Shown here piece by piece: positions 12,480 to 25,424 of a stretch of 64,000 nucleotides of DNA; positions within the stretch are counted from its first letter, which is position 1, and each line of letters begins with the position of its first letter. Position numbers and translations under genes: made by a program. This stretch comes from Liolophura sinensis (Eukaryota > Mollusca > Polyplacophora > Chitonida > Chitonidae), in contig NC_088295.1 in assembly GCF_032854445.1 (NCBI RefSeq), forward strand, positions 71,268,028 to 71,332,027, in the 5' to 3' direction. The notes beneath the pieces were generated by a model. The model made no database searches and was not told the DNA's origin. It was given only the letters and a program-made list of their open reading frames with translations.

Positions 12480-15400
12480 GATGTAGAAATTCTTCGAGAA
12501 TATTTGTAACTTTTGCTGTTTGTCGTCTTCTTCTCTGTCTTTCATGTCTTGGCTTGTTTGGAGATAATCTTACAACCAATCTATCACGGGAAGGAGATGA
12601 GGCGTCGTGGCCCTCATCCAGCCATCAAGTTGAAAAACACGCCGATGTTTTGTCAATCACCTGACCACGACCACGCAGCTTCATTTTTTGCTTATTGATT
12701 TTAAACTAGGGATGTCGTTAGGGACACATTAAAAAAAACTTCAAACGTTATTTTTTTTTAAACCAAAAGGTTCAGTTTTCTGTTAAAGAAGATTTACCGT
12801 AGGTCGTGGAGTTTTCTTGCATATACATTCCACTTGTTGTTGTAAAAGACTGACTTCAAAGACTTCATTCTAAAACGTGCTGTTTTAGTGTTGTGGGTTA
12901 AGCAACTGAAAATGTTTCTCATCTGTTTCCGTTACTGTTTTTTTATGCTGTTGCAGCATGATGGCAGGAAGGCCTGAACGAAGCGGACAAGTTATCGATT
13001 GGTCTAGTTCCAAAACGCTCAAGGACCACAATTCCGTGAAAATTGACAGCGAAAAATGCCGCAATACTTTGTAAGTGGTTGAAAAAACACTTTCGTCATA
13101 AGTTAAACAGCTTTAATGGTTTTCGGTTGTCTGCTTGTCTCCCTTCCCCGACTAAAATTGTGTATAAAAACAGAGCCTGAAGTTACATTAACAGAAGTCA
13201 CATGCCTAATTTTAATTCAGACAGGCGATCGACACGACCTGTATAAGTCTTTGTCGAACTAACATAAGATATTTTGTTCACGCTGTTAATATCATTGAAG
13301 TGGTTCGTAAAGAAATGGGATGAGATACTTCAATCTTGCCCTCAATGTGTTGTCTTTGTTTTCCACTGTATCTGCCCACTTCCGGCACTTGTACCCCCTT
13401 CTTATACTTTTTTGCAGGTCTCCGACCTTGATGAACCACTCATGGCAAAATTGTTGAGATGTATGAAGGAACAGGATTTAAGACATATGCCTTAGCAAGT
13501 TCAATACTCTGCGTATCATAAATGTATCATTATCACAACGATCCATCAAGGTCTGGCACTCAAGCCTTTAGCACCTAGGTGGTCATATGAAAATGTGGCA
13601 TTCATAGACATACATTTTACAGCAATATGTTATACGTTTCTATTAGGTGTGATTTTTAGCTACTATGTAACCCAGTGAAAAGCTCGGCGGGTAGAAGTTA
13701 TTACAGTCAAATAAAAGCTGGGTTGAACCGACGCCTCTAAGAACACTTCTTCCAATTCTACACTCAGCCTTATACCAAAACATATTCTACGGAAAGTTTC
13801 TTAATGGCGAACAGAAGAATCTGAATCATTATCAGATCTAAGTCGAGGATTATATCCTAGTAATATCAATCAGATTGATGGCCTTTAGATCGGCTTTTTG
13901 GACGGTCTATTCAACATCAGCCATTGATGCGCTGTATTACTTCTCATCCCAGTCCTTCACTCACCTTTCTCTAATTACAATATTATCGATTAGCAGCAGC
14001 GCACTACAAGTCTTGTGGAATTACAACAGTTGATAAAACCTGAATGTTTTAGTTGGTTGGGTCCGAAAAAATCGTGTTTGCGGTTAGCAAATACAAGTAT
14101 CAGCATTTGGAATTAGTTCTTGTTACACGAATATACCTGTATTATTTGAAGCGATAGCTATGTTAGCTGTATGAATATAACTTAAGAGAGAAGGTTTATA
14201 CTGCAATGCTGTCTACAATGTATGAACGGAAAATATACAGCGCTATTTCTTATTTTACGACAAAGTGTCTGTTCCAGGGAGCTGGAATATATATGAGAAT
14301 AAAATCCTTGAGTACTCGCTCGCTGTGTGTACAAAGTGTTATAGACTGAATCCCACGACTGCGTGCTTTGAACACAGACAATTATGGTGGGGACGAAGCC
14401 TTTTTCTGTTTTTCTGTCAAAAGCCTACCTTGAATGTATACTCGTAAAAGTACACAAACAACATTGATTAATTCGATTTTTGAACAACAGAATGCCACTA
14501 ATGGCTTTTGCAGAAGATCGTAATCTTTAACTTTGTCATTATGTGTAGAGAAAAATGTGTAAGTATGTCATTGTTTTAAGAAACTATATGCAGGTGAAAA
14601 AAATACTATATACCGAGAAAGATAAGCTGATCAAACCAAACCAACGGTGCGATAATTGAATATCTGAGTACACATAACTGGCGAAGCAGAGACAATGGTC
14701 ACACGTGACTTCTGAAGCAGTGACAACAGTGTGATAATTGGCATCCTGTCACAGATAACCAGTACAGCAATGACACTTGACAGTGTAATAATGAACATGG
14801 TAATTGGTAAAGGGATGTGACATCATGCTTAATGACAAACTTTATCTTGGTGGAGCTCATGCCAGGATCTCTGACATGGTTTTAATCTTGGCGCCGCATT
14901 ATACTTTCATCTATCTATTGTCACCGTTCCCAAGTATTTTGCTTTTCCTTGTTCAACCATAATCCTAAAAATCTGGATTACTCTTCTCTTATTCAATGTA
15001 ATCACTAACAACGCACCACAGTGCTTTGAGCGACCTTTAGTTTCAAGTATGGTGTTGTGTTATTTACCCCGTCAAGAACAATTAGGAGCATGCATGTTAT
15101 CGATTAGACATCATATAAAACAGACCGAAAATTAACTGACGGCGAAAATCTGACACTGGTTTGTTCCTGGCAGACAGAACAAACTTTAACAACTTTTGTC
15201 GCTTTTATTAAAAATTGTATATAATGGGTAGAATCTGTCAATTAGTGTTTCTTAGATGTTATTTGAAAGTTCAAATGCAGGTTCTCGCCAGGGTTCTCTT
15301 TCTGATTTCTGTCCTTCAAAAATCTAACTTAGATATGAAACAGTAAAGTCATGCTATCGTGTTGAGAGGTTATCAGGCTGTATACCCACGACAACCCTAT

Positions 15401-15650
15401 GGTATAACGAATTTATCAAAATGAAGAGCATTACGACCAACTTTTCTTGAATTAATACCCGTACTTCGGCCAACAAGGAGCACAAGAAGAGCACAAGGTC
15501 AGCTCCGAACATTCATTAAAATGAGAGAAAATAATTGTATTATGTAATCTTCGAGATAGTCATTTTCGATTCAGTTTACAATGGTGTGCAATTAAATTCT
15601 CTGAAAATGATGATAGTACGAGAAGGTTTTCCATGTGTTGTTGTTAGCTG
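12480..15650. repeat. Array U, unit 3
   Basis: Third copy. It contains block a (12520-13110, with 'ggagatgaggcgtcgtggcc'), b (13135-13245), e (13400-13640), f (13670-14080, with 'gtgaaaagctcggcgggta'), g (about 14180-14420) and i (15085-15260). Blocks c, d and h are not seen, so this copy lost different segments from unit 2. Block g is followed by degenerate copies of the short interspersed element (14640-14830). The block-a open frames of units 1 and 3 share only their last residues and shift frame in between, which argues against coding. Confidence 0.7.
14640..14830. repeat. Degenerate tandem copies of the short interspersed element
   Basis: Two to three imperfect copies of a unit with 'ggtcacacgtgac', 'gaagcagtgacaacagtgtg' and 'ataattggcat'. 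The same motif chain occurs singly or in runs at 6598-6690, 20930-21240, 26095-26190, 36510-36620 and elsewhere. Here it lies between blocks g and i of array U unit 3. Confidence 0.6.
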
Positions 15651-16381
15651 ACAGATAACCTATAGGTGTGGAAACATTTCAAGTGTCTTTGTAATTTACA
15701 CTTTCATGCAGTTTGTCATTTTTCTGTGCCTCTCTTTCATGTCATGGCTTGGTTGGAAAAGTCTTACAACTAATCCATCACCTGTAGTAGATGTAATTCT
15801 CCTCAAAGGCTACAGGAACCATCGAGTTAAAACACACCAACGTAAGTCATCTAACCACGACGACAGGATGTAAATTTTTGCTTACTGATTTTCATCTAGT
15901 GATTTTGTCGGAGACCAAACGAAAACTTCACATATTGTCTTTGCTTTAACCGAAAGGCTCAAATTCTGCTAATGAATTAAAGTATAAATTGATTGATGTG
16001 TTTATTCTTTGCATATGATTTTCACATATTGTTTTGAAATAAATCCAGCCTAAATCTTGCTGTTTCAAGGTTGTGGGTTTAGCAACCAAAATTGTTTTTT
16101 TTTGCTTTTTAATGCTGTTACAGCACGATGACGGGTAGGCGTGAATGAAGCGCTCAAGTTATCGATTGGTTGGGTTCCAAAACGTTAAAGGATAAGAATT
16201 CCAATAAAACTGACAGCGAAAAATCCAGAAAAACGTTGTAAGTTCTGGAACAACCACCTTCTTCATCAGTTAAAGAGCTTTTTCGGTTTGCTGAGAAATG
16301 GATCAACATCAGTATATCAGCAACTTGTTGTTTTTTACCAACTGAAAAGTTTGAATAGAACGCCCTGATTGTCTCAGAACA

Positions 16382-16413
16382 CCCCACCCCCCCCCCCCCC
16401 CCCACCCCCACCT
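16382..16413. repeat. C-rich tract with a 17-nt C run
   Basis: A pure run of 17 C (16387-16403) within a C/A-only stretch. The minus strand is G-rich and could form a G-quadruplex. The run length is also error-prone in sequencing. Confidence 0.9.
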
Positions 16414-19400
16414 CCTCTACCAGAGGAGAGAGAAGTTACACAACATATAATATTCCTAATTTACTCTGAGACGGACGACAGACCCGTGTTACAAGACTAT
16501 CAGGTAAATCCATCTTTGCCATAACCGATGTGGTTTTGTGAGCGAAGTAGGCGTAAATTTATACCACGCAAAATATTTGTTTACAATCTCAGTACCACTA
16601 AAACTGTTTTCTCGAGAAATGGATGACTTTTTGCAATCTGTCCCTCATTATGATGTTTTTGTTCTCCAGTATACCTCACACCCTTGGCCCCTCCTTATAA
16701 TTCCTTTCTCCTGTGGCTGTGTGGCTGTGTGGAGAAATATGATTTAATATGTTGGCCTTAATAAATACTAAAAGGTACAAGTCATACAATGGTGAGTCTA
16801 ACAGTACCTTTCTGCATTAATATCAGTGGAAACAAGGCGTTTTTTCCCCTGGTACCCTTTTTGGGGGTGTAATGTTTGGCTGCACTGTAATTTTTATAAC
16901 GTTTAATGTGGTTTCCACTACTGGATTTTAAAATACGGGACTGCTTCTTGGGAATTCTCGTTGAGTCCGACATTTAAGGTTCAAGTTTTAGAACGCCCCA
17001 GAACTGTTCTGGTTTTCGACTACAAGAATTTGCTGTTAAAAGACAGATTTGGTATTTAATAAAATAATAAAATATTTGTCGAAGGGGAATGGGATAAGAC
17101 ATTCTCACAAATGACATTTTATGACATACTGGGCTAGAAGCAATACATTTATTGTACACATTAGATAATGGGATATTTGTTCTGAAAGTTATCATTCCAA
17201 TTTTTATTCATAGAAAACATTTCCACTACAAATGATTAGGTTTAGATAACACCATTTTCACAACTTTGTCACATCGTATTTAATGGATTGTGCTTAATTT
17301 CGTTGTTACGCTCGGGGAATGAACTCGCCCGGCTGTTGACCTAATTCATGAGACTGTTTACATTTCAAAGCCAGCCAGGGCGATCTTTCTGGAGGTAAAT
17401 TTATTCTTGTCTTTGAGACATCTGTTCTGAGCTTTTAGTGCTCATCGTTTCTTTGTGCTTTGACGTACTTTTATTCCAGCTTCATTGGTTGTGACGTCAC
17501 TTTTTGTCAAAACCCGAGAACTGGATTACAGCTGCAGCGGGAATTTGGTAACTCGTTCAGACATTGGATAGCAATAGCTTCGTCAGTGTGCCATTGTGTA
17601 CGATTGAATTTCATATGAATTCCAGTGTTTTCTTTAACTTGAGGAATCAGACTTACCATCAAGACTTTATGTGTTTGGACCAGAAATGTGTCTCCTGTGA
17701 TCGCCGTAAACATTTATATGTTGTAGTTTCTTACATGGATTTATACCTATACATGTATATAGTTCATACTGTTTACATTAGATTGTTCAGTTATGTGTGT
17801 ATTGAATTTATCTAAGCGTGTTTCTTTGATCTTGTGTGAGGGTTATCGCTGTCTGGGAGTTGAACAAAGCATTTCATTACAGTTTTCCATCTGCTATGGT
17901 GCTACCTTTACAACACATATAACATTTTTGTGACAAAATCCCTCTAGAGATAGGGAAGGGGATCTCTTATGACCAGATGACCTAAATCTCAATAACCACT
18001 CATTCTTATCTATTTAAATTAAAGCTTTCCCTCACTGTCTGTCCCAGTATGGCTATTGGAAGGATTTGCTTTCTTTTTCTTCCCTTTCTCTTGACAAAAA
18101 TCCATCCCCCCTCCCAAGCTAACTTTACAATGATATTCGCTGCTGATATGTTACGAAATAAAGCCTCTTCTCCTGTAACTCCACAGCCCGCCATATTCTC
18201 AGCCAGGGTCTGTCAATCCAGCGCCATTTAACCACCTTTACGATCAACAGCCACGGGGCGAGCGTCATACAACCTAGCTCCATATCTCTGTCTAGAAACA
18301 GGAGTGCATCGTGAATAAAGCATTAAACTGGAGTGTAAAATACGATGGACTCATATGCACTAACCCATTTAATTTTTTTATCCGATCTTTAGTTGAAGTC
18401 GTTCCAAATCGTAGCTTAAAATCCATTATACACATTCTACACCGAAGTCCAGTGAGATATGTTAAAGTATGCTACTCCAAATACTGCTCTGCTTGGATAT
18501 CAACTCTGTCAGCTCTTACACTGGCGAAATTTGGGTAAAGTTTATGTCTGTTATACTTTTTGTTAAAGACTAACTTTAGCTGAACATTCGGGAATTAAAA
18601 GGCGTAGTGTATTCAAAGTAGTGTATTCTAGGGAGAAGATATATTTAACTTCAGCCCAACATGTTTACGAGATATTTTAATTGCATATTGCCGGCTATTA
18701 TGAATACAAGATGTTCTTTGTACAGCAGGATAAAACTATTGGAATTTGGAAATACATGTAAAACTGAGAACCGTTTGTTTCTCGGTGCCTGATGTTGTCA
18801 GTTATTCACTGATAAATGAATAATGTGGAAAAACTACGCGCCAGACCATTTTGTTATTGGAAGTAGAAAAAAGAAACATTCAGTGTTGGAAAATACAAAG
18901 TCAAAAAATACAGAAAGCGCAATTAATGAGTTTTTAATGATTTGATGTGTTTGTATCATGTTATTGGGGTTTTTTCACAAATTACATGGGGTACACACAG
19001 AAATGACTACCAAGATGTACAGATGTGGTCTGAGTTGATATTTCGGCTGTGTTCATCGAAAGCTTGAGCTTTTATGTCGAGTCATCCGACAAAATCTTAC
19101 AGACAGTAGTAAATATTGTTTCCTGTATTCGACAATACTATTAAAACTACAAAAAATGTCGGCAGATTAAATTATTCCCATGATATTGACGGATATTGAG
19201 CTGGTCTCTTTAAACAACTGTTTCATATCTTTCGTATGATAAATGTAATATTATACAACGATCCCGATATTATACAAGACTCGGCACTTAACACCTTAGC
19301 ACATAGTACGTGATGTTATTTCATTTCTAACGTGTGTTATTGGGCATTTTCTTCTATCCCACTTAGCATGTGGAATGTCAGAAAGGATTAGAGTAATTTA

Positions 19401-20929
19401 AATCATAAGAGAGATAATTTACAACGGTGTGGACTTTAATCGATTCTCAGTGATGTCTTTAATTGTCGGTTAATGAAAGAGACGAACCTCGACTGGAAAG
19501 GCTCGGTGGGTAGAAGTCTCAAGTCATCACAGTAAAATAGACGCTGCGTTGAACCGGCGCCGCCTTAGGCACTTCCTCCGCTTCTATTGACTTATGCCAA
19601 AACATATTTTACGGGATCTTTGTTAACGGCGATAAGAAGAAGCTGGAGCATTATCAGGTGAGAATCCAGTATAATATCCTAGCAATGTCAATCAGATTGA
19701 TGGCATTTGGATCGGCTTTGTGGACGCCCTATTCAGCATCAGACATCCAATTACTTTTTATCCAGTCCTTTCCAGTGCTTATAATATCATCACTTAGAAG
19801 CATTGCATTAAAGTATAACATGAAAATAATCAAGATCTTACTGACAAGTATTATAAAAAGCATACGATAATTGATGAAACCTGAATGACAGAAACAGTCT
19901 TCTGGAGAGCAAATATACACACTGGACACAATTTGGAATTCTTGTGTGTTACAATTGTGTATTACTGGAAGTCAGAACGATGTTACCTGCATGCATGTGA
20001 CTTACAAAGGGGAGGATATATAATGTATTGCTGGCTACACATGTACACATGTTGACAAAAGTGAAACGAAGATATAAAAAAAAAACGAAAAGTATATAGG
20101 GCTAATTCTCACTTTGCACCATATTTTCTTTTGAGGATAGCTGCGACACAAACAAGAATAAAAACCTTGAATACAAGTTCGCTATGGGGGATAACATGAT
20201 ACATGTTGGTGAAGTCTAGAAGCGGACAACGATGAACCACAGAGGGCTATTTGCGTCACGAAATCTCAGGGCGGTGTGTATTTAAGATAGGCAATTACAG
20301 TGAGGACCAAGCCTTTAATGATATATTGGCAATCCAAACAGAGTTTTTCTGACAAAATCCTTCCTTAGAGTGTAATACCCATAAAGGTCTGCATTTTTAA
20401 CGACTTCTGTTTATACTCAGTGTCAAGTCAACGAAATTAATGATTGGCAACAGGGAATAATTCTGTCGCACAATCTAAAAACACAAAATACGACGTCAAC
20501 AGCATGTCCCAATGGAAATATTTAAGCCATCAAGTCTTGATACATGTCCATATTTAATCTCATGCATGTTGCGTCTGTCTCCATCCGTCTGTCTTCGCCG
20601 GCACATGCACAGACTCAGTATATAACTATTTTACCTTCATGTACAAGTACCTAATGTTCGCACTGGCCCTTAATCAACAAAGGAGTACGAAAGATAAAAA
20701 AACCTGTTGAGTGTGTTCTTCCCAGTTATTTAGACACGGATAATGTTTCTCATGGGAGTTAATCATGACAAGATGTTATTAAGAATGTAAGAATCGATGG
20801 CTAATTTGTTTTCACGATTTTAAAGGTTACCACGCTTTGTCATTGCATGTAGAGTTCAGAGTGTATGGAATATAGAAATCGTTGTTAATGCACCATGCGT
20901 AAATAACAAAGTGCTAACCATGCAGTGAG

Positions 20930-21240
20930 ACTTCAGACGATCAGCGAAAACAAGAGTGTGATAACTGAAATCTCCTCTCATATAACCAGAGAAGCAAATG
21001 GCATTTTACCACACTTTTATAATTTGTTACAGCAATGCGATGATATAATTTCCGTCTGGTCACACATAACCAGTGTATAGTAGCAGCGACAGTGTGATAA
21101 ATGACATTTTATCACCTATAATCGGTCAAGCAGTTACGTGCAGGTTGCTGGACCACAGTGTTATAACGGCGATCTGCTCACACATAACCTGTGAAGCAGT
21201 GTAACATAACCGATGAAACACGGGCGACCACTTGGAATTT
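20930..21240. repeat. Degenerate tandem run of the short interspersed element
   Basis: About five imperfect units of roughly 50-60 bp, recognised by recurring 'ggtcacacataacc', 'agcagcgacagtgtgataa', 'gtgaagcagt' and 'taaccgatgaaa'. It forms the right edge of array U. The same unit is scattered as single copies across array V and beyond. Confidence 0.6.
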
Positions 21241-21249
21241 TCTGCTTTA

Positions 21250-22047
21250 ATCAGAGTTTCTTATATTTTTGTTCACATCAAATGTTGTTGCTTTGAGGAT
21301 GTACTTTACCGCACTAGTTTGAATGGAATTAAGGGCAAGATTAAAGAATGACTGGGCATAGGACACGAACAGACCTTCTGAACATGGTTCTGTAGAAATC
21401 TTTGGATTGCTCTCTCGAGATTTATATACCCAACGCTTTGTTTACAAAACGAAAACGAAATATACTGGCACAGTATCGACAATAAAATCTTACTAGATAT
21501 CCACGAAGGTGCCTTGTGAGAAGAATGGCGAGAATTTAGTTACACTATGACAATGTCTGCGATGATTCATTAAAGATAGCCTGGCTTTACTTCAGTATAA
21601 TTTCCCAGACAGGAAGTAAAGATAGCGATAAAGCCAGGGTTATGAATGTATAAGTAATTTCACCCCTGTGTAATTCCTGGTCATTACACGTCTAATTGCT
21701 CGGTGTACCTGTCATTCCTCCACGCATGAAGAGTTACTCCTATCTGCTGACTGTCACCTACTATGTGCGGATTTCGGTTTCTATTAACCTTTAGTAAACT
21801 ACCTATATTTTCCACCCAAACAGATAGCGTTAACTACTTATTAGAAAAGAATGACATAGCAGCTATCTGAAGAATTCAATATATTAATAGGATATGGACA
21901 GATATTAAATCTTCAGAGATCCGAGTGTGATTATTCATGAATTACATTAGGAGATGGACAACCTCGCAGTAGGAGATGATCATTATTAAACTTAATTACT
22001 TTACGGAGCTTTTAGGGATAATAAGATAGCATGAGTAATCTCGTTAA
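21250..22047. other. Unique AT-rich DNA, no gene seen
   Basis: Contains no open frame worth calling and no homology to arrays U or V. It holds many short homeodomain-type ATTA/TAAT cores (for example around 21900-22050) and one hairpin-capable inverted repeat (21580-21638). A regulatory role is possible but unsupported. Confidence 0.4.
21580..21638. repeat. Nested inverted repeats
   Basis: The outer arms are cctggcttta (21580-21589) and taaagccagg (21629-21638). The inner arms ctttacttc (21585-21593) and gaagtaaag (21613-21621) overlap the outer left arm, so the two stems are mutually exclusive. No T-run follows, so this is not a terminator-type structure. Confidence 0.7.
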
Positions 22048-22620
22048 TGTTGTATAATCAACAGGATGCCATTGGATAGCGAAGACTACATCGGCAAACA
22101 GGACTTCACATTGGTATGAAAAAGGTTAAAGATATAGCCAGAACCTTTACATGGATGTTTTGGTAAAAGATTCCTTCTACAAGTATTGAGAATTCTTCGA
22201 TATTGATCCTCACTATCATAACTCGACGAAAACTTTATGGTTTGACCTTAATGGTTTCGCGACTTTCTTGCAAGTTTTGATAAGACAAAAAGCAACGGTA
22301 ATCTACCTCTGTCCAGCTTAGTGGCTAATAGACCACGACCATAGGCGCCCCGCGGAAAACAGGAAGGGTCGGGTCCGTGTTCTCCGACCCTTCCGCGTTC
22401 TCCACGGGGACACGAACGTCGCGGTTGGCACGCTCGGTTCCACGTGTTCTTCGGGGGCAAGAAGGTCGAGGAGGGCGTGGTTTTAATTAAACCCGCAACA
22501 TTGGCGACCCCGCAGAGGATGCGAAAGGCATGAATCTGCGCCCTTTGCGCCTTCCTCGTCTTCTTTTTTCCGCGGAATTATCGTAGAACGCGGTTTTGTT
22601 CAGACCGTGCCCTCCGAGAG
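22048..22620 (+). mobile_element. Candidate decayed LTR end plus primer-binding-site-like leader; GC/CpG island
   Basis: The sequence turns sharply GC- and CpG-rich at about 22330-22620 within an AT-rich window. At 22495-22509 it reads 'gcaaca', then t, then TGGCGACC. An LTR ending in CA, followed directly by a tRNA-complementary TGG start, is the usual LTR/primer-site junction; the 3' part of some tRNA-Arg isoacceptors would pair imperfectly. A matching TG start with a complementary end, 'tgttgt', lies at 22048, which would give an LTR near 453 bp. A perfect 11-bp hairpin (22362-22372 with 22384-22394) lies inside. No gag or pol frame follows, so only a solo or truncated remnant is possible. 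A CpG-island promoter is the main alternative. Confidence 0.35.
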
Positions 22621-24775
22621 GTCAAAAATGACGGTATTAGTCACCATAGTCTAAAGCACTGTACATGTCGGGCTGACTTCAATAATAGTAGGAGTTACAT
22701 AAAGGCTGTAATTATAGCTGCGGTAATGATGTCGCGTTTGATCCAAGTCACGTGAGATAGAAGGAATCTTCAAAACCATTTCTAAATATATTTCGCATAC
22801 TCGGAAACTGGTTTCAACTCTAACCACAAGTATTTAAAGAATTAATGACCGACGCATCTACCGTCGCTAAGTAGGAGTTTTGTCAAGCAGCGAGCCAGTC
22901 TAGCTCGGCCTTATATCAGCTATTTATCTTCATGATTTTCTGACAAGCTCATTAAAAATTGGAAAAGGTAACTACATCCCTGCTGTGATTTTCTGGACAT
23001 ACTGGCTCATTCCAAAGGACCTGGTATGGTAAGGCGGGGAATCGGTCTAGTGCAGAGACTGTACACCTCGAGAAGCGAAACTGACAATAGCTTTGACTGA
23101 CAGCTGCTGGCACACTCGTAAAGTTTTTTTTTCAGTACTGTTTTTACTCTTCTTTTCCTGTTATATGGCAAGCATGCATTCAAGTAATTGATGGGTCATA
23201 TTAAAAATCGAAAAAAATGGTTATTACTAACCATCTCTTTTATGGCAATATATCTTTTATGAGTAATTCGACCATGTTTTGTACCTCTGTTTTGGAAATT
23301 TACAGAATTGTGCTGGAGTTTGGAAATTTGCGCTTTCTATCGTACGCCTCCTGGCCGAATCTCCGCCTTAACGCATCAGGTCCTTTTATGTCTGGTCCAT
23401 TGTCAGGATATTATTACATTTATTTTATGTATATAAGTTCTTAACCCTAATCACTGAGTTGTACACCGAAAGCTGTAAACACACCTGCAGTTCCTCGTTT
23501 TCGAAGGTAGTTTTTTGGTTTGAACGTTCACATTAGTGGAGAGCACGCACTGTGCTTATGTTTAGTTCTATCCTGAAATTGTAGACACATAACTGCGTTT
23601 GTTGTTTACTCTGCAGTCTTCTTACTCAAACCAGTAGTGCGTGGAAAGCCATGCATTCAAGTTTGAATCGAAAGGTTAAAGGCTGCGTATCCAATTAAGA
23701 ATATACACGAAGTGCTCAAATGGCTATAATTTAAACAACACCCTAAAACAGCCTTTATGGAAACTGTGCTAAAATACGCTACAGATAGTTCAAGACATGG
23801 TGGGTATGATCCTGAAAAAGTCGAAACGAATGAATCTCTGTCCAGAAAACCCTGTAAATATATTGCCTTGTCCACTCGTCTTCATTCCCGTGCACTTAGA
23901 TGTTTTTCTCGAAAGTAATTACACCACTTCATCTCACTTTTTCTTACATAAGCAAACTGTCATTTAGCTCGGAAGCCATTTAAACCATGTGTGTTAATGA
24001 CATACTGGCCAGTCGTGTCACCGATACAGATGAAAGCGGATCTGTTTGTAACCGCAGCAATACGGTTAGTTCTGCGCGGAGAAACCATATCGAGTCTCTG
24101 GAAATTGGGTAATTTGGTTTAATTGTGTAAGTCGAGATCAGTGTTTTTGCACGCGGGGTATGTATGTAAATAAGATGAAATAGCAACGGACTGGCAGAGA
24201 GAACTAGACTTGTGGTGTCACTTTCATGGTATGCCTACAAGGTCAATTTGCAATAACCTGCTGGTAAAACATGAATTATGGAAAGAATGTGCTTCAGTTT
24301 ACGTTTGTGAAACCTTTTACATTTTGAAATCCATGCCAGCTTTAGCTGATTTTATATCCGAAAATGAGAAAACTACAGAGGTTATTTTCTTTGTTACCTA
24401 CCTTTACGACTGACTTGCTAGCGATAAAAAGCTTGGATACATTCTTTAAGGCCGATTATCATGACCATATAAGTTAGAGTAAAGCGCGAATAATCACTGC
24501 TAGACACTCTCCTTTTTAAGCCGATAGTCAAATACAAGGGTACTTACGAAGGCGGCAAAGTCAATCAAGATTGAAATCACTTCAGGTAGAGTTAGAATAA
24601 ATCGGACACGTTTCCTGCTCCTTTGATGCTCTGAAACAATTTAATTGCCGAGTGTGCAGAGGCTGACAGCCACGCAGGTCCGGAAGTATTGGCGACTTAG
24701 CTCCCATATAAAGGCCGAAAGTTAAAATGTTTGTCTACTTTCTCGAGTGTCACTGCTATTGAAGCAATCAATGTG
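22621..24775. other. No gene or repeat recognised
   Basis: About 2.1 kb with only short chance open frames (the longest about 75 codons at 23217-23444, AT-rich and without recognisable domains). I see no SINE, array homology or simple repeat of note here. Confidence 0.5.
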
Positions 24776-24845
24776 CGAAAGTCTGGCTCACTGGCAGTAT
24801 AAGAGAAATACGAAAGTCTGGTTCACTGGCAGTATAAGAGAAATA
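24776..24845. repeat. Tandem duplication, 35 bp x 2
   Basis: Copies at 24776-24810 and 24811-24845 differ at one base (ggctcactgg versus ggttcactgg). Confidence 0.95.
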
Positions 24846-25094
24846 CATAGATATCTGCGTAAATACCTCACATAATTATCCAGTCCAGGGTGCATCCATT
24901 ATCACTAGGTTTAGCAAACAAAGGCCAATGCAAAGGTCCGAACTGGTCAGAAGGGCGACCCTCTTTCAAAGTTTTCAAAGTTTTTTTTCCATTTCAATAC
25001 GTAGAAAATTACTTATGGGTGACAATTAAATTGTTCATTAAAGCTGACAAAGTTTTCATCAGTAATAAATATTCTGTATTAATAATTTAGCAGC

Positions 25095-25334
25095 TTTATT
25101 TATTTGTTTGGTTGGTGTTTTACGCCGCACTCAAGAATATTTCACTTATACGACGGCGACCAACAATATGGTGGGAGGAAACTGGCAGAACCCGGGAGAA
25201 ACCCACGACCATCCGCAGGTTGCTGCAGACCTTTCCACGGCCGGAGAGGAAGCCAGCATGAGCTGGACTTGTACTCACAGCGACCGCATTGGTGGGAGGC
25301 TTTTGGGTAATTGCACCGTGCTAGTGTGCTAACT
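25095..25334 (-). mobile_element. tRNA-headed SINE, almost complete (minus strand)
   Basis: On the plus strand it reads from the reversed tail, 'tttatttatttgtttggttg', through 'tacgccgcactcaagaatat', 'ttcacttatacgacggcgac', 'acccacgaccatccgcaggt', 'gccagcatgagctggactt' and 'gcgaccgcattggtggga', to the reversed tRNA-like head, 'gtgctagtgtgctaact'. It is the best-preserved body in the window. The open frames that cross it are simply SINE sequence and should not be called genes. Confidence 0.88.
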
Positions 25335-25424
25335 CCTTCGGACTTCTAAAATGTTGAATACAAATAAGCCTTCATGTAATTATTGTATGATAAATTCACA
25401 CCACCACAGTAGAAGATGTAATCA

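Larger units (their letters stand above)
8100..12480. repeat. Array U, unit 2 (internal blocks lost)
   Basis: Second copy of array U. It contains block a (8140-8640), b (8740-8850), c (8990-9150), d (10250-10450), h (11430-11600), i (11650-11910) and j (12210-12475) in the same order and strand as unit 1. Blocks e, f and g are missing between 10450 and 11430, which explains the shorter unit of about 4.4 kb. Block i is especially clear: both copies read 'cacacaagttatcgattaga' and 'gggaatctcacactatttta'. A local tandem duplication (8309-8591) and a minus-strand SINE (9404-9614) interrupt it. Confidence 0.72.
15650..21250. repeat. Array U, unit 4
   Basis: Fourth copy. It contains block a (15710-16260, with 'gttggaaaagtcttacaac'), b (16425-16490), c (18155-18335, with 'aaataaagcctcttctcctg'), e (19205-19340), f (19380-19950, with 'aaggctcggtgggtagaagt'), g (about 20030-20330) and h (20370-20660). 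The copy ends in a run of degenerate short-element repeats (20930-21240), after which array homology stops. A stretch at 16500-18000 has no counterpart that I can align in the other units and may be copy-specific insertion. Confidence 0.68.

Noticed and set aside
22248-22460. 70-codon minus-strand frame in the GC-rich island
   Set aside because: Arg/Pro/Gly-rich composition follows from the GC content; no domain and no start support.
25104-25332. Two plus-strand frames of 68-74 codons
   Set aside because: Both lie wholly inside the minus-strand SINE at 25095-25334.
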